Assembly (NCBI RefSeq): GCF_932526225.1
Contig: NC_064042.1
Location: 13,961,040-14,025,039, forward strand
Length of the DNA: 64,000 bases
Direction: 5' to 3'
Origin: Nematostella vectensis
Taxonomy: Eukaryota > Cnidaria > Anthozoa > Actiniaria > Edwardsiidae
This document shows, piece after piece, positions 34,660 to 47,429 of the stretch. The position numbers were made by a program, and so were the translations under genes. How positions within the stretch are numbered: the stretch's first letter is position 1; every line of letters starts with the position of its first letter. The notes below the pieces were generated by a model. It worked only from the letters and a program-made list of their open reading frames with translations, was not told the DNA's origin and did not search any database.

Positions 34660-37600
34660 ATGGAGTACAGCGGTTCAAACAAGACTGGCGCTGAGTACGA
34701 AACTCAGTTTTTCGGGTTTACTCCCAAATCGTTTGTAGACGGAGGTAAGTTGAAACTTGTGTTGTGTTGGGTTCAGTCTCGATATCAAGAAGATGGATAG
34801 AGCCGTCCTTTGCGGCAATGTTAAATGTTTATATTCAATTCATTTATATCGAACCCCTTTATATTTATTAGCTTAGCGTCTTTATTCCTATAGGTCAACA
34901 AAATTAGGACTCCTCGCCTCTGCTGAAAAGGATTCTCCTGTTTTATGCTCCCACCCTCTCTTTAATCTGTTTATCAGGGCCCGGCGTAATTAATCGATAA
35001 AAATCGATCATCGGTTTGCCAATCGATAAATCGAAATTAATCGATGACATCAGCCGATTAATATCGATTGATATTGGTAATCGATGATTAATCGATAGTC
35101 ACACGAAGATATTCCTTAATTTCATCAATTTCATCGATTATCATCGGCTGTTATCGACTGACTGGCTTCGATATTATTTCATAACATTCTCTGGGGCCAA
35201 CAAATGTTAATAATGTGAGTTCGTGTATCGAAAAAACGTTTACTGAATGACTGTTGTTGCGATTGTTGATAGCCATTAGTGGAGCTATGATTTGTTGAAA
35301 TGCTCTTTAATGTTTTGCTCGTTTTGTCGATCACAGCAGGCCGCTTGCTTCACTCATCTTGCCACGCAAGCTCGGCTCGAATTACGCGTTTACTCCGACG
35401 CTTGTGTGCAGGGAGACACAATATTAATGGCATTCGTTCTTTTATTCAAGGATCCACAAGGGTCAGTCAGAGGGAAAGGGGGTGGGCCAACGAAGCCTGG
35501 AAAAGGACCAGCGACATGTTTCATTACAGCTAATCTCTGCTATTACAATCTGTATAATCAGAGAGGCTTATAGCTCTGTTGCTGCCCGTTTCAAAAAGGT
35601 ATCATTAAGGGCCTTTAACAATGAACGTATACTAAAGAAATGATACATTTGTACTCTTTTATGTTCTCTGCAATCATTCAGATCATATTTAATGCAAATC
35701 GATATTAATCGATCATGGTACCATCATCGATTACTAATCGATGAAAGGTCACAAATTTGCAGATCATCGATTAACCATCGATTGCCAATATTAATCGATT
35801 GATTAGCATCGATTGATTTCGATTGATATCGATTTTCATCGATTATCGGTTTCATCGATTAATTACCCCAGGATCAGGGTGATTTAAGTTATGTAAGGGC
35901 TTCCAATAGCAGAAGGAACATGTTTTGCTTTATTTAGCAGGCGCATACACAGAAATCCTAAAATACTGTACTATGCTTTTTCCATATATCATGACTGCAC
36001 CCTACTCCCCCCTTAGCCAACCCTTGGTACATGCCTGTTTAACATGCGAAGACACGTTGCCATGTTACATGGGTCTCTGCTGTATTTAGCTTGAGCTACC
36101 CCTGAGAGCATGAGCAAACCCTTTGGTATCACCTAAATCACATGTGGATGCTCTTTTGCGCTGAACAGGTGTTGAGCGCTACCCCATTGCATTCGATAGT
36201 GATAGTCGAGCTGCATTTCATTTTTTTGCATCGGGTCTAAGCCTGAACTAATGCATTGGCTTATACAGTATATGCAGTTAGGGGCTTCAGTGGTTTTTAC
36301 CCATGTTTAAATGTGGGCTTGTCGCATAGTCGCGAAGCCGGTTGACAACAACCTTTTGTCAACCGACTGTATGCCTTGTACAAATGTAAGGACACAATGC
36401 AATGCAACATGTATTCAGACAATAAACATTTTGTACAGCTATACACAAGAGGTCTAAGCCAGAGAAAGACTGATCGAGGGAACCATAAAACTAATTGCGA
36501 GTCCCCACATACTAACTTGATTTATTGTCTTCTCAGTGTATAATGCAGTTAGTGACTACATCAAGGATTGCTTTATGGAGCTGGAAAATGAACTGAAAAA
36601 TGAGGTTGGATCATGTTTACAATCCAAGTAACCAAGTTCTTGTGAAAACAATTCTTAACTGGCTTTTTTGTACACTATTTTGATTTATTTATTTACTCTA
36701 TTTATTTATTTATTTAAATGTTTTGAAATGATTATTTTTACACCCTTGCTCTGTTTGTTGCAGCCTTTACTTTGTCAACAAAATTCTGAAGAAAAAATTT
36801 CAAAGGTATTTGAAATCACATAAAATTCAAGTGCATATTTTTATCTGAAACTGTATATAATCTGAATTATTGACATTGATTGCAGACAGACAGTTGTTTT
36901 TGTTTGTTTGTTTTTTTTTTTTTTTTTGCTTGGAACCATATGAATTACAGTGTTGGTTTCCACAAAAAGTTTTATGAGACAGTACAAAAATATCTTGTTG
37001 TTCACTAGACATGAAAATCCCCACCTCATGTTCTAGGGGAAACAGTAGGTGGGGGGATTGATTTTAACACTGTATACAAAACCGAAAAAGGCCCCGCCCC
37101 CTTGGGACAAAGCTGCAGTAAAATGCCCCTACCCAATGGGTAAAACAACATGGCATTTTAGACAACAAGCCATCTGAAATGAGCCAAGGCTCTGCCAAGA
37201 GGAGGGAAAGAGCATGACCTTTGCTCCAACCTTAGCGATGTGCCTTTGTTAATCGACAGATATTTTCTAAATTGTATAATACAACCCATACATAGGGGAT
37301 ACCTTTTTTCTTGTGAGGATTTACCTGGGTAACCTCGCTTCTATAAGGGCCTTTGGCAGGCACTTTTCCAGGATTGGCCAACAGGGGCTGCGCAGTCATA
37401 GGTATCATGGGAAAGCATAATAATAATAAGAAATGACCAACTTTTAACCACCTAGGGGGGGTGGGGGGGTGCGCACCCCTGTGCACGAGCGTGTTTGTGT
37501 AAGGTAATGGGCAGGACAAACAATCCCAGAATTTGCCTTATTTCCAGGCCAGTAAAACAGAATTAAAGTTCACTAAGAACAGGAAAGGCTAGATTATTGA

Positions 37601-39485
37601 CCTTATTTAATTGCTGATTACTTTTAGAGCACAGATGAAATGTTGTCACTCTTCTACACAAATCTTGACACACAGTTTGATCGATTTGAGGTAAGAGACT
37701 TGCATGTTTCAAAGCAAATTTTAATTTTCAAGGCAGGATCAAAGAACTTGTGCAAAATTTATCACATCTTGATGGATCATATTCTCTCCAGGTTTATATG
37801 AGAAGCAATATCTTCGCAATACCAAAGAATGTTTTACTACCAGAGGATAAGGTGATGGCTGCAATTGATGATAGGGTGTGAACTATTGGCATTAAAGGAA
37901 CTAATAAAATTTATTGTTTTTTAAGGTGCATGCAGGGATTAATTATAGCAGAGAGGACGGAAAGCTATTAGATGAAGAAATCCAACAATTACTGCTGAAA
38001 ATCAAAGCTGTAAGTATTGTAATTATAATATTGTCAGAAGCATTTGAAGCTGGTGATATTGATAATCAAAATGAGGATAATGATGACAATGATAATGACA
38101 AAAAAAACACTTATTTTTGTGTATAGGCGAAGTACGTCAACACAGCTTTGAAGCAGGAAGCAAGTGAATTGGAAGCTATGGATGTCTATGTAATTATAAA
38201 CACAAATCCTAATTATCGTATCCCACACTTAATTGATAATTATCAACATCAATGATGTTTAAGTCATGGGCTTGTTACTGTTGAATTTTTTTTTTTCTTT
38301 ACCCAGATGTCAGAATGTGAGAAGCAACCTGAAGCCTTGGAACAAGCCTGTAACATAGACCTGGGTATGAAAACAATGGAACAATGGTTTCGATATAAAA
38401 TAATTAAAATCTCATTTGCACAATGGTGCTTGTTGAAATCGTTGGTTCTTGCCATTGCCTTGAGGGTTTTTCTCCAGGTTCTCTGGGTTTTTTCCTCGCC
38501 AAAACAACAGCATTAATTTTGATTTATTTCCTGTTCTGAGATCAGACATGATTCATATGGTGACTGCCTTCAAATTCATTTGTGCCCTCAGTATCCAGTA
38601 TTCAAGCTGCAAAGAGGGTGGTTATTGTAGTCTAGTTGCTGTGTGTGGCACCACAAGTTTTTGCTTATACATTATTTTTACTTTATTATCAGGTCTAGCT
38701 GATGTTTTGCCCTTTACCTGTGATCAGGCAAACGATCTTTATGACCAAATCAAAGCTGCCCTGGACACGAAAGTCTTGCCCATCCAGGTAAGGATGTTTT
38801 TTTAAAAAAAAAAAACAGGGGGAAAGGCAATGTGTGGAGAATGGTGGTGGGTAGGGGGGGGACGGACAGGCATAAGGTTTTTTTTTTTTTTTTTTTTTTT
38901 CAAAAAACTTACAAAGGAAAGCAATTTTTGGCAATCAAGTAGATTTGTTTGTTCCCTGCATCCAGTCCTAGCAACATGCCAGGTAACTCTATCTTCGCAA
39001 ACACCCAGGGGGGGGGGGGGGGGCGGCGGGGGCTTGGATAAAAACACCTTAACCTTAGGGGATGGCACTTTGGGTGTGTTCAACAGAAATTCTTACCCCT
39101 ACGAGATAGCAAATCGTGTGCGGTCAAAGGAATTTTAAACCCACCCCCTTGGTTGAATTTAAGAGATAACAGAATCAGAGAAAAAAGGTAAATATCCCCT
39201 TAGGAATAGCAGTTAGTCGAATTTTATACCCAAGAAATAGCAAAATCGGAAAAATCCTTCAACACCCCCTAAGGGATGGCGAAATCTTATACCCCTAAAG
39301 ATGTTACGAACACCCCTGTCTTCTTTTCTGGTGAGTCCCCCCCCCCACCCCCCACCCCCATCCCAACAGGCACAAACATCTGAAGAAAAAGCTATGTTAT
39401 GTCTTTAACACTCAGTATGTACAATGTTCCACAGGGCCATAGCGGAGAGAATGTGGACAAAACCAAGAAAATCAAACTCGGTTGA
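34660..39485 (+). CDS. MIS12: MIS12 kinetochore complex component homologue, complete
   Basis: Ten exons join in one frame to 222 residues plus TGA: 34660-34744, 36537-36604, 36764-36805, 37628-37690, 37792-37851, 37926-38009, 38127-38189, 38307-38364, 38693-38787, 39435-39485. Human MIS12 is 205 residues. Family hallmarks: YETQFFGFTPKSFVDG at 13-28, the AIPKNVLLPEDK motif at about 98-109, a middle coiled coil (YSREDGKLLDEEIQQLLLKI), a Leu-rich C-terminal helix, and the basic end KTKKIKLG like the C-terminal KRLKIS of vertebrates. MIS12 forms the four-subunit Mis12 complex, which links CENP-C/CENP-T chromatin to the Ndc80 and KNL1 arms of the outer kinetochore. All introns are GT-AG. Intron 1 is long (1.8 kb) and holds an ATCGAT-rich foldback element. 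The last exon encodes only 16 residues and a stop, but the phase and the basic terminus support it. Confidence 0.93.
34981..35872. mobile_element. 892-bp foldback element with ATCGAT-rich terminal inverted repeats
   Basis: Outer ends CCGGCGTAATTAATCGATAA (34981) and the reverse complement of CCTGGGGTAATTAATCGATG (ending 35872) face inward. About 120-190 bp at each side are dense in ATCGAT; I count about 20 occurrences or near forms. The core of about 550 bp shows no transposase. It lies in MIS12 intron 1. A related 150-bp block is at 56695-56850. Confidence 0.65.
36297..36374. repeat. Interspersed repeat, copy 2 (first at 3274-3351)
   Basis: Same order and spacing as the copy at 3274: TTTACCCATG, GGGCTTGTCGC, TAGTCGCGAAGCCGGTTGAC, TTTTGTCAA; about 90 per cent identical. 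Confidence 0.7.
38877..38900. repeat. Homopolymer T run; G run at 39010-39030
   Basis: About 23 T, then about 20 G (broken by one C) 110 bases later, in the last MIS12 intron. Long G or C runs also occur near 7801, 14113, 47591, 47823, 51782 and 52620. Confidence 0.9.
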
Positions 39486-40744
39486 AATGGTTGATTCAGT
39501 TGTGATCACCTGATAGCTAGGCTGCATAGCGCAAGGTGAAACATTGCTTTCCTGTGGAGAAGGACAAAGATTAAACTTTAGTTGTCCCGGATCAGAGACA
39601 CTTTCAGCCACCATTTTTGGGGGATTAAGAGACACGGTTGACGTCACGATGTATCACAACTTATCACTAATAAGTGTTGGAAAGCATCCGGTTCCATCAC
39701 AGGAAGCCCAAGATTATTATTTACTATGTAGAGTGAGGCAGAGGTAACCGGTTTTTAAAATACTTCCCAGAGGTAATTAAAATGATTACTTCTAACAGTT
39801 AGCAGCTCTGTGTTCTTATTGTTCTTATGAATTCTTACAAATCAACCAAACCACAAACGGTGAGCTTTTGTTTTCATCGGCTTAATGTGGGGAACCATTG
39901 CAATATTTTTTTAAAATATGGATTGTTTTAAGATGTTTGCTTTGGGTTGTAAAAAAAAAAAGGCGTAGCTGACTTAAATCTGTACCGCAGTCAATTTTGC
40001 TCTTGGAAAACAACTTCTCGCTATAGAAACAGTATCTCACGGCATAAACAAACTACAGGAAAATGAGGACTGATAACATAGGATATGATAACACACGATA
40101 TTGTGTTCTTGACTATCGCAGTGTGACTAGTGAGTGGGATAAGAAACAAGTAAAAGTACAGCGGAACTGCAATAACTCGATCTCGGATAGCTCGAACTCC
40201 CTGAGTTCCCTTTTATAACTCTATAACTATAACTGTGTTCCTCTTCCGAATTCGAGTCAATGGGTTTGCGTTAATTTAAAAAAAAAATGATTATTTGAAA
40301 TTCTCTTTTTATTAGTTCATTTGTGCGCTACTTGCCTTTACTCTCTCATATTTACACTCTACAGGGATGATTATGATTAAATAACGGCACATCCCTATTA
40401 TAAATATGCATACAAATAACGGCACATCCCTATTATAAATATGCATACAAATAACGGCCCGAGTACTCATTTTACGAGAACGAGCGGGCTTAGGCTCAAT
40501 TAAAAGCTTGTTTATTCAGGTTTTTAAAGATATCTTGGTGGCCAAGTGACCTTGGTAGATGTCGCACCCGCCGCCATTTGCAGAATGTTTTCGACACAGC
40601 CCGTTTAAAAAAAGTGAATAATATAACCTAATTTAACTTGAAATGCCGATATTTTTCATCATCGGTAGGAAAAAAAATTCCACATCATACTCTTATAGAC
40701 TATTCGAAGTTTACAAAGAGTTTTAGTTGAGTCGTTTTTTTTGT
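39486..40744. other. Gap after MIS12, no gene seen
   Basis: Holds the presumed MIS12 3' UTR and a three-unit tandem repeat at 40382-40456 (ACGGCACATCCCTATTATAA then ATATGCATACAAATA, 35 bp). No ORF here has domain or exon support. Confidence 0.6.
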
Positions 40745-41822
40745 TCGGTTGCGTGTTTACATCAGTGCGCCGCACATTAATTCCAAGGTAAGAGTGTACA
40801 CAGTGTGCGCATGTCGTCATGTGCAAAGTGCGTGGGTGTCCTTATATGCACAGTGTGTGCGTGTCGTTATGTGCAAAGTGTGTGTGTGTCGTTATATACA
40901 CAGTGTGAGTTTCGTTGTGTGTGCGTGTCGTTTAGTGCACAATGTGTAGGTGTCGTTATGTGCAAAGTGTGTGCGTGTCGTTATGTGCAGAGTGCGAGGT
41001 TGTCGTTATATTCACAGTGTGTGCGTGTCGCTATAAACACAGTGTGTACGTGCCGTTATGTGAATAGTCTGTGCGCGCGTGTCGTTGTGTTCACAGTGCG
41101 AGGGTGTCATTGTGTGCACAGTGTGTGCGTGTCGTAAAGTTCACAATCATGTGTGAATTACGTGTCGTTATGTGCACAATGTGTGCGTATCATTTGTGCA
41201 GTATGTGTGGTGTCGTTATGTGTACATTGTGTGCATGCCGTTATATGCATAGGGTTATGTACAGAGTGTAGGCGTGTCGTTATAAACTTAGTGTGTGCGG
41301 GTCATATGAACGTAGTGTGTGCGTGTCGCTATGTGCACAGTGCGTGGGTGTTTTTTTTGCATAGTGCGTGGGTGTCCTTATATATACAGTGTGTGCGTAA
41401 CGTTATGTGCAGTGTGCGTTGTGTCGTTATGTGCAAAGTGTCTTCGTGTCGTTATGTTCGAAGTGCGTGGGTTTCGTTATGTGCAAAGTGTGTGCGTAAC
41501 GTTATGTGCAGTGTGCGTTGTGTCGTTATGTGCAAAGTGTCTTCGTGTCGTTATGTTCGAAGTGCGTGGGTTTCGTTATGTGCAAAGTGTGTGCGTGACG
41601 TTATGTGCAGTGTGCGTTGCTGTCGTTATGTGCAAAGTGTGTGCTTGTCGTTTTGAACGAAGTGCGTGGGTGTCGTTATGTGCAAAGTGTGTGCGTGTCA
41701 TTATGTACACAGTGTGTGTGCTTGTCGCTCTGTAAATAATGTGTGCGTGTCGTTATGCACACAGTGTGTGGGTGTCGTTATGTACACAGTGCGTGGGTTT
41801 CGTTATGTGCATAGTGTAATGA
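40745..41822. repeat. Degenerate GTGTGCGTGTCGTTATGTGC array, about 1.1 kb
   Basis: About 40 copies of a unit of 25-28 bp (GTGTGTGCGTGTCGTTATGT then GCAAA/GCACA), with a larger tandem duplication of about 95 bp at 41405-41600. Overlapping plus-strand ORFs of 66-167 codons with CVSL/CRYVQS repeats arise from it and are not genes. Confidence 0.9.
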
Positions 41823-42329
41823 CCGCTCCCTTACTGACTCTATGAATTAAGAAAGTAGTCTGTGGGCCAGAAAGTGACCCACTAGGCGACTTGGGAGTGT
41901 AAAAGCCCTTTCCATAGTAAATCCAAAAATATATGTTGGCGGTTTAAAAAAGCTTAAGACCCATTTGTCATCAATGTTGATGTCATTGAATGTTAGTTTA
42001 ACTGAGGAGTGGACTAGCGGCAACGTTGGTCTACGAAACAGATTTGTATTAAACTGCATCAAATGCACTGAGTGTCCAAGTATTGTATAACAGCTCCTGC
42101 CAAGTTGAGCACCATTTTGGCTCCCGGTGAAAGACTTTATCTGGAATAAATACAAATATACATATTTATAACTATCCCAAGTATCTCCTAGTCTAAAAAA
42201 TTCTTCAGTAATAATATATATATAAACTCGTTTATATATATATACATTTATCTATAATATACAGTCGTTAAAAAGAATGTTGACCCAACCAGAAATATAT
42301 ATATAAGCTAGTATGTCAAAGATGACTAC

Positions 42330-43291
42330 TGGCCTTGGTCAAATGTGCCTGGGTCAAATGTGCCTTGGTCAAATGTGCCTTGGTCAAATGTGCCTTGTTC
42401 AAATGTGCCTTGGTCAAATGTGCCTTGGTCAAATGTGCTTTGGTCAAATGTGCCTTGGTCAAATGTGCTTTGGTCAAATGTGCCTTGGTCAAATGTTCCT
42501 TGGTCAAATGTGCCTTGGTCAAATGTGCCTTGGTCAAATGTGCCTTGGTCAAATGTGCCTTGGTCAAATGTTCCTTGGTCAAATGTGCCTTGGTCAAATG
42601 TGCCTTGGTCAAATGTGCCTTGGTCAAATGTGCCTTGGTCAAATGTGCCTTGGTCAAACGTGCCTTGGTCAAACGTGCCTTGGTCAAACGTGCCTTGGTC
42701 AAACGTGCCTTGATCAAATGTGCCTTGGTCAAATGTGCCTTGGTCAAATGTTCCTTGGTCAAATGTGCCTTGGTCAAATGTGCCTTGGTCAAATGTGCCT
42801 TGGTCAAATGTGCCTTGGTCAAATGTTCCTTGGTCAAATGTGCCTTGGTCAAATGTGCCTTGGTCAAATGTGCCTTGGTCAAATGTGCCTTGGTCAAATG
42901 TGCCTTGGTCAAATGTGCTTTGGTCAAATGTGCCTTGGTCAAATGTGCCTTGGTCAAATGTGCTTTGGTCAAATGTGCCTTGGCCAAATGTGCCTTGGTC
43001 AAATGTGCCTTGGTCAAATGTGCCTTGGTCAAATGTGCCTTGGTCAAATGTGCCTTGGTCAAATCTGCCTTGGTCAAATGTGCCTTGGTCAAATGTGCCT
43101 TGGTCAAATGTGCCTTGATCAAATGTGCCTTGGTCAAATGTGCCTTGGTCAAATGTGCCTTGGTCAAATGTGCCTTGGTCAAATGTGCCTTGGTCAAATC
43201 TGCCTTGGTCAAATGTGCCTTGATCAAATGTGCCTTGGTCAAATGTGCCTTGGTCAAATGTGCCTTGGTCAAATGTGCCTTGGTCAAATAT
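42330..43291. repeat. 15-bp satellite (TTGGTCAAATGTGCC), about 64 copies
   Basis: Nearly perfect 15-bp units without indels for 960 bp. Substitutions cluster: four AAACGTGCC units in a row at 42656-42715, scattered GTTCC, GCTTT and TGATC variants. The period is a multiple of three, so long ORFs (331-341 codons) stay open on both strands; they lack exon signals and unique sequence, so I do not call them genes. Confidence 0.95.
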
Positions 43292-43704
43292 CTAGAATGT
43301 GTCACTGGAGGAACAGCTAAAGGAGAATAAAAGCAAATCAAAAATTAATTTATTCATTTATGAAAATAAATAAATAAATAAAATAACTAAGTAACAAATG
43401 AATAAAAAAATAGAACTAAAATTAAATATGTAAATAAACAAGAACAAACAAGAAATAAATTTAATGAATAAATCAAATTGAATTAAATCAAATCAGTTAA
43501 TGAATAAATAAATAAAAGTGAATGGAATAAATAAATAATTTGATATTAATTTATAAATTAATATTATAATAATAATATACATACAAATTTATCGATTCCA
43601 ATTGGCTGAGAGCAGTGCAATTTTCATGTAACACCAGTGCAAGTTGTAAAGCTGTAATTTAAATTTTCACAACTCTTGCGCCTGGTGTTTCTTTCAAACA
43701 CAAA

Positions 43705-44168
43705 TTTGTACATGTATATAGTTAATAAGTAATAAGTACATATAGTTAATAAGTACATGTATATAGACCATAAGTACATATAGTTAATAAGTAATAAGTA
43801 CATATAGTTAATAAGTAATAAGTACATATAGTTAATAAGTACATGTATATAGTTCATAAGTACATATAGTTAATAAGTAATAAGTACATATAGTTAATAA
43901 GTAATAAGTACAAATAGTTAATAAGTACATATAGTTAATAAGTAATAAGTACATATAGTTAATAAGTAATAAGTACATATAGTTAATAAGTAATAAGTAC
44001 ATATAGTTAATAAGTACATGTATATAGTTCATAAGTACATATAGTTAATAAGTAATAAGTACATATAGTTAATAAGTAATAAGTACATATAGTTAATAAG
44101 TACATGTATATAGTTAATAAGTAATAAGTACATATAGTTAATAAGTACATGTATATAGTTAATATAGT
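43705..44168. repeat. AGTACATATAGTTAATAAGT array with higher-order structure
   Basis: Units of 17 (AGTACATATAGTTAATA) and 24 bp (with an extra AGTAATA) alternate, with periodic AGTACATGTATATAGTTCAT variants that define a repeat of about 180 bp. Confidence 0.9.
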
Positions 44169-45830
44169 TAATTATACAGTTTTCTCGTTCAATTCTGCAT
44201 TTATTTTAACTCATATGTTTTTCAAAAAGCTCAAATTGCATATGATACTTTGTGAAAAGATCATAAGACCCAAATTTAACTCAAGACTCTATGATTGCCT
44301 ATACAAAATGAATACATTATTTGTTTATTCATTTATTTATTTATTTATTTATTTTATTTATATTATTCGTTTAATTTATATATTTTATTAATGTTATTTA
44401 CTTACTCATTTATTTAACCTACTCATTTTATTTATTTATACATAGGTAAAAATGTATGTATATATGTATACATAGGTAAAAAAAATGAATGAATGAATTG
44501 AGTAATTAAACAATTATAAAATAAAAGAATTCAATAAAATAAATAAATCAATAAATAAATTAATTAATATAATATAATAAATAAATAAATCTATAAATAA
44601 ATAATATAAATGAATAAATAAATAGATAAAATAAATTTAAAAATAAAATAATATAGAAATAAGATAAGTGAATAAGTGAATAAGTAAAAAAATAAATAGA
44701 TAAAATAAATGTAAAATAAAATGATACTAAATAAATAAATAGGTAAATAAAAAATAAATGAATAAGTAAATACATAAATAGATAAAATAAAAATTATTGA
44801 ATTAGTAAATAGACAAAAAAACTGGTAAATACATAAATAGATAAAATAAAGATTATTGAATTAGTAAATAGACAAAAAACTGGATAACTAAATAAATAAA
44901 TGAAAAATTAATTAATAAATAGTAAAATTAATTAAATAAATAAAAAATAAACGAATAAATAAGTAAATAAAAATTAAATAAATACATAAATAGGTGAAAA
45001 AAATGTAAAAAAAGAAAAATAAATAAGTAAATAAAAAATGAAAAAAGATTAAAAGAATACGTAAATAGATAAAAAGCTATATGAGTAATTAAATAAATGA
45101 ATAAATAAGAAATAAAAAATAAAAAACAGTTAAATGAAAAAATTCAATTAAAAATACGAATAAATAAATAAATAAAAATAAATGAATTATTAATTAAATA
45201 AATAAGATAAATGAATACGTAAATGAATAAATAAATAGATAAAGAATATTAAATAAAATGATAAATAAATAAATAAGAAAATAGAAAATAAATGAATAAT
45301 TAGTAATTTAATAAATAAAATAAATTAATAAATGAATGAATGAATGAATAAATAGAAAACATAAATGTAAAATTAATACGATAAATGAATAGATAAATCA
45401 AAAAATAAAAATAGGGGAATACGTAAATAAATAAATAATATAAATGAATAATAAAGACAATGAATGAATAATTACATAAATACATAAATGAATAAGTAAT
45501 AATAAATGAATATACGAATGAATTAAATAAATAAATTAGATGAATATGTAAATAAATATATTAATATATAATATGAATGAATAATTTAAAAATGAATATA
45601 TACATAAATGATAAGTTAATAAATATATACATGAAAAGATAAATTAATTAAATTATAAAGTAAATAGAAACAGATATGAAATGATAATTCAACAGATCAG
45701 AAAAATAAGTGGACAAGTAAATAAATAAAGAAAGAAAAAATATAATAAGTGATTAGTATAAATTACTTATTAAAATAAAATACTAAAATCAAATAATTAG
45801 AAAAAAAGATGAATAAATACATAAAGGTAG
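44169..45830. repeat. AT-rich TAAA/AATA-type low-complexity tract
   Basis: Over 1.6 kb of mostly AAAT/AATA tetranucleotide repeats with other bases rare. ORFs here are Tyr/Phe/Leu/Ile-rich artefacts. No gene seen. Confidence 0.88.
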
Positions 45831-46020
45831 CGTAAGGGTAAACAAGGGTGAGCAAGGATAGCGCAAGGGTAAAGAAGGGAGCGCAAGGGTGAAAAAGGTT
45901 GCGCAAGGGCGAACAAGGGTGATCAAGGGAGGGCAAAGGTAGAAAAAGGTCAAACAAAGGTGCGCAAGGGTAGAGCAAGGGTAAAACAGGGAGTGCAAAG
46001 GTGAACAAGGGAGTTCAATT
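45831..46020. repeat. GCAAGGGTGAACAAGGG-type short tandem array
   Basis: About 14-28-bp units of AAGGGTGAACAAGGGTGAGC and GCGCAAGGGTAAAGAAGGG directly follow the AT-rich tract. Confidence 0.8.
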
Positions 46021-46622
46021 GTCACGCTCTCCCAGCAAACTGACGATACGTGCAAATGATGGTATGGAAATACTGGTGTAGATCATCCCATGGCTTTGGT
46101 AGTAGTGAGTGACAACAACCATGTGAAAAAAAGAACAAAATGCCATATTTTGTTTCATTGTCTTGATTGACTGGGTTATGGGGAAGATAGGGCAGGATTT
46201 CCCTCGGGTGAATAAATTTTCACGTTACAAACGAATTGACCAATACTCGGGGGAGTATTCCGTCCCGACCACAAACGGCTGGTATAGCACGCTTGGTACT
46301 TGGACTTCTCTGTTTGCCCTGAATGTAGCACGCACCATGAAAAGGCGATTGTGAGTTTGAAAACCCGTCTAACGCCGATCTTTCATTTCTTCTTAATGCA
46401 ATGTCAATCCAGTCAGATACTGCTTTCGACAGTGGAAATGAGATTTTCAAACTTGTAATATATACCTTTACAGCATTTAGAAGAGAGAAAAAATGATAAT
46501 GAGAATCGTAATAATAATAATTAAGCATTGATAAAAATCCTTTTCTTCAGACAACAGCACATGTGATATCGTGTCGTGGTGATCGCTTAAGAGACAGTGA
46601 ATGGGTAGACCATTAAAATTAT

Positions 46623-47189
46623 TTGTCTCGTCTGTTTCTGGTCTGCTTCTGTATTACGCCTGAACAAAGTAACAATCAAAACTATATGACAAAACGATTG
46701 AGAGATAAACATGGAGTATCAATAATAAATTCATCTGCCTTACTGAAAGATGTTGGCGATGGAAAAAAGTTTATAAATGTAGAAGTTCAAACGAACGCCA
46801 CTTTTCGTCCTATAGCTTACATTGGAAGGATGTGTCTGGGTATCATATTTTATCAAAATGAATATAAAGCTCCTCAGCTTTTCGAGCAAGCCGTCTATAA
46901 CTGAGGAAGTTCTGCCACCGTGTACGTGACACCTTTTAGACTCCACAATTACAATTCATGTGATGTGTGTGACAAGGTGTCCTGATGTGGTTTCCTTTTG
47001 AAGTAAAGAAATGCGCCGGGTTGGACACTATCTGAAGCAGCTAATACTTTCTACGAAGAGAAGGAAAACATCATACTTGCTGCTGATGTTGCTAGTGCAA
47101 CCGAACTCCTTGGGATAATCAACAGCATCCAGGAATTGTTAACCGACATAACACCATGGCAAATGCACGTTAACTTTGTGAGCATTTAG
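46623..47189 (+). pseudogene. Weak coding remnant of unknown family
   Basis: Not recognised. Two plus-strand open stretches with ordinary composition sit in repeat-rich DNA. The first, 46623-46901 (93 codons), includes GKKFINVEVQTNATFRPI and IFYQNEYKAPQLFEQAVYN. The second, about 47014-47187, is in another frame: WTLSEAANTFYEEKENII, DVASATELLGIINSIQELL and a stop after NFVSI. The helical, alternating hydrophobic pattern would fit decayed helical repeats, but that is a guess. A stop and frame change separate the halves and no splice pair joins them convincingly, so a pseudogene or chance ORFs are both possible. Confidence 0.25.
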
Positions 47190-47429
47190 GCAAATTCACC
47201 AACCTCTGCGTGGTTTTCACCGCCTTACAACTTACACTTGACAACTTACATTTACCGCAGGTTTGGAACTACGGAGAATAGATATAGCGATATACATATT
47301 TTTTTAAACTTGCCTCACATGAATCGCATTCAAAAGCCCCGCATGATTCTGATCAATGAAATGAAATACCGCCATCAATGGAGCTTTCGTTGACGGGAAG
47401 TCGTTAGGGTGATAGGAAAATATCCTAAC

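Noticed and set aside
35292-35573. 93-codon ORF inside the ATCGAT element
   Set aside because: No transposase motif, poor composition, and an overlapping ORF in a second frame.
36605-36630. Longer second exon of MIS12 using the GTAACC donor
   Set aside because: It would put the next exon in a frame that does not join 37628-37690; the donor after AATGAG at 36604 keeps all phases.
42313-43341. Five overlapping long ORFs with 5-residue repeats
   Set aside because: The 15-bp period keeps most frames open; no splice, start context or unique domain supports coding.
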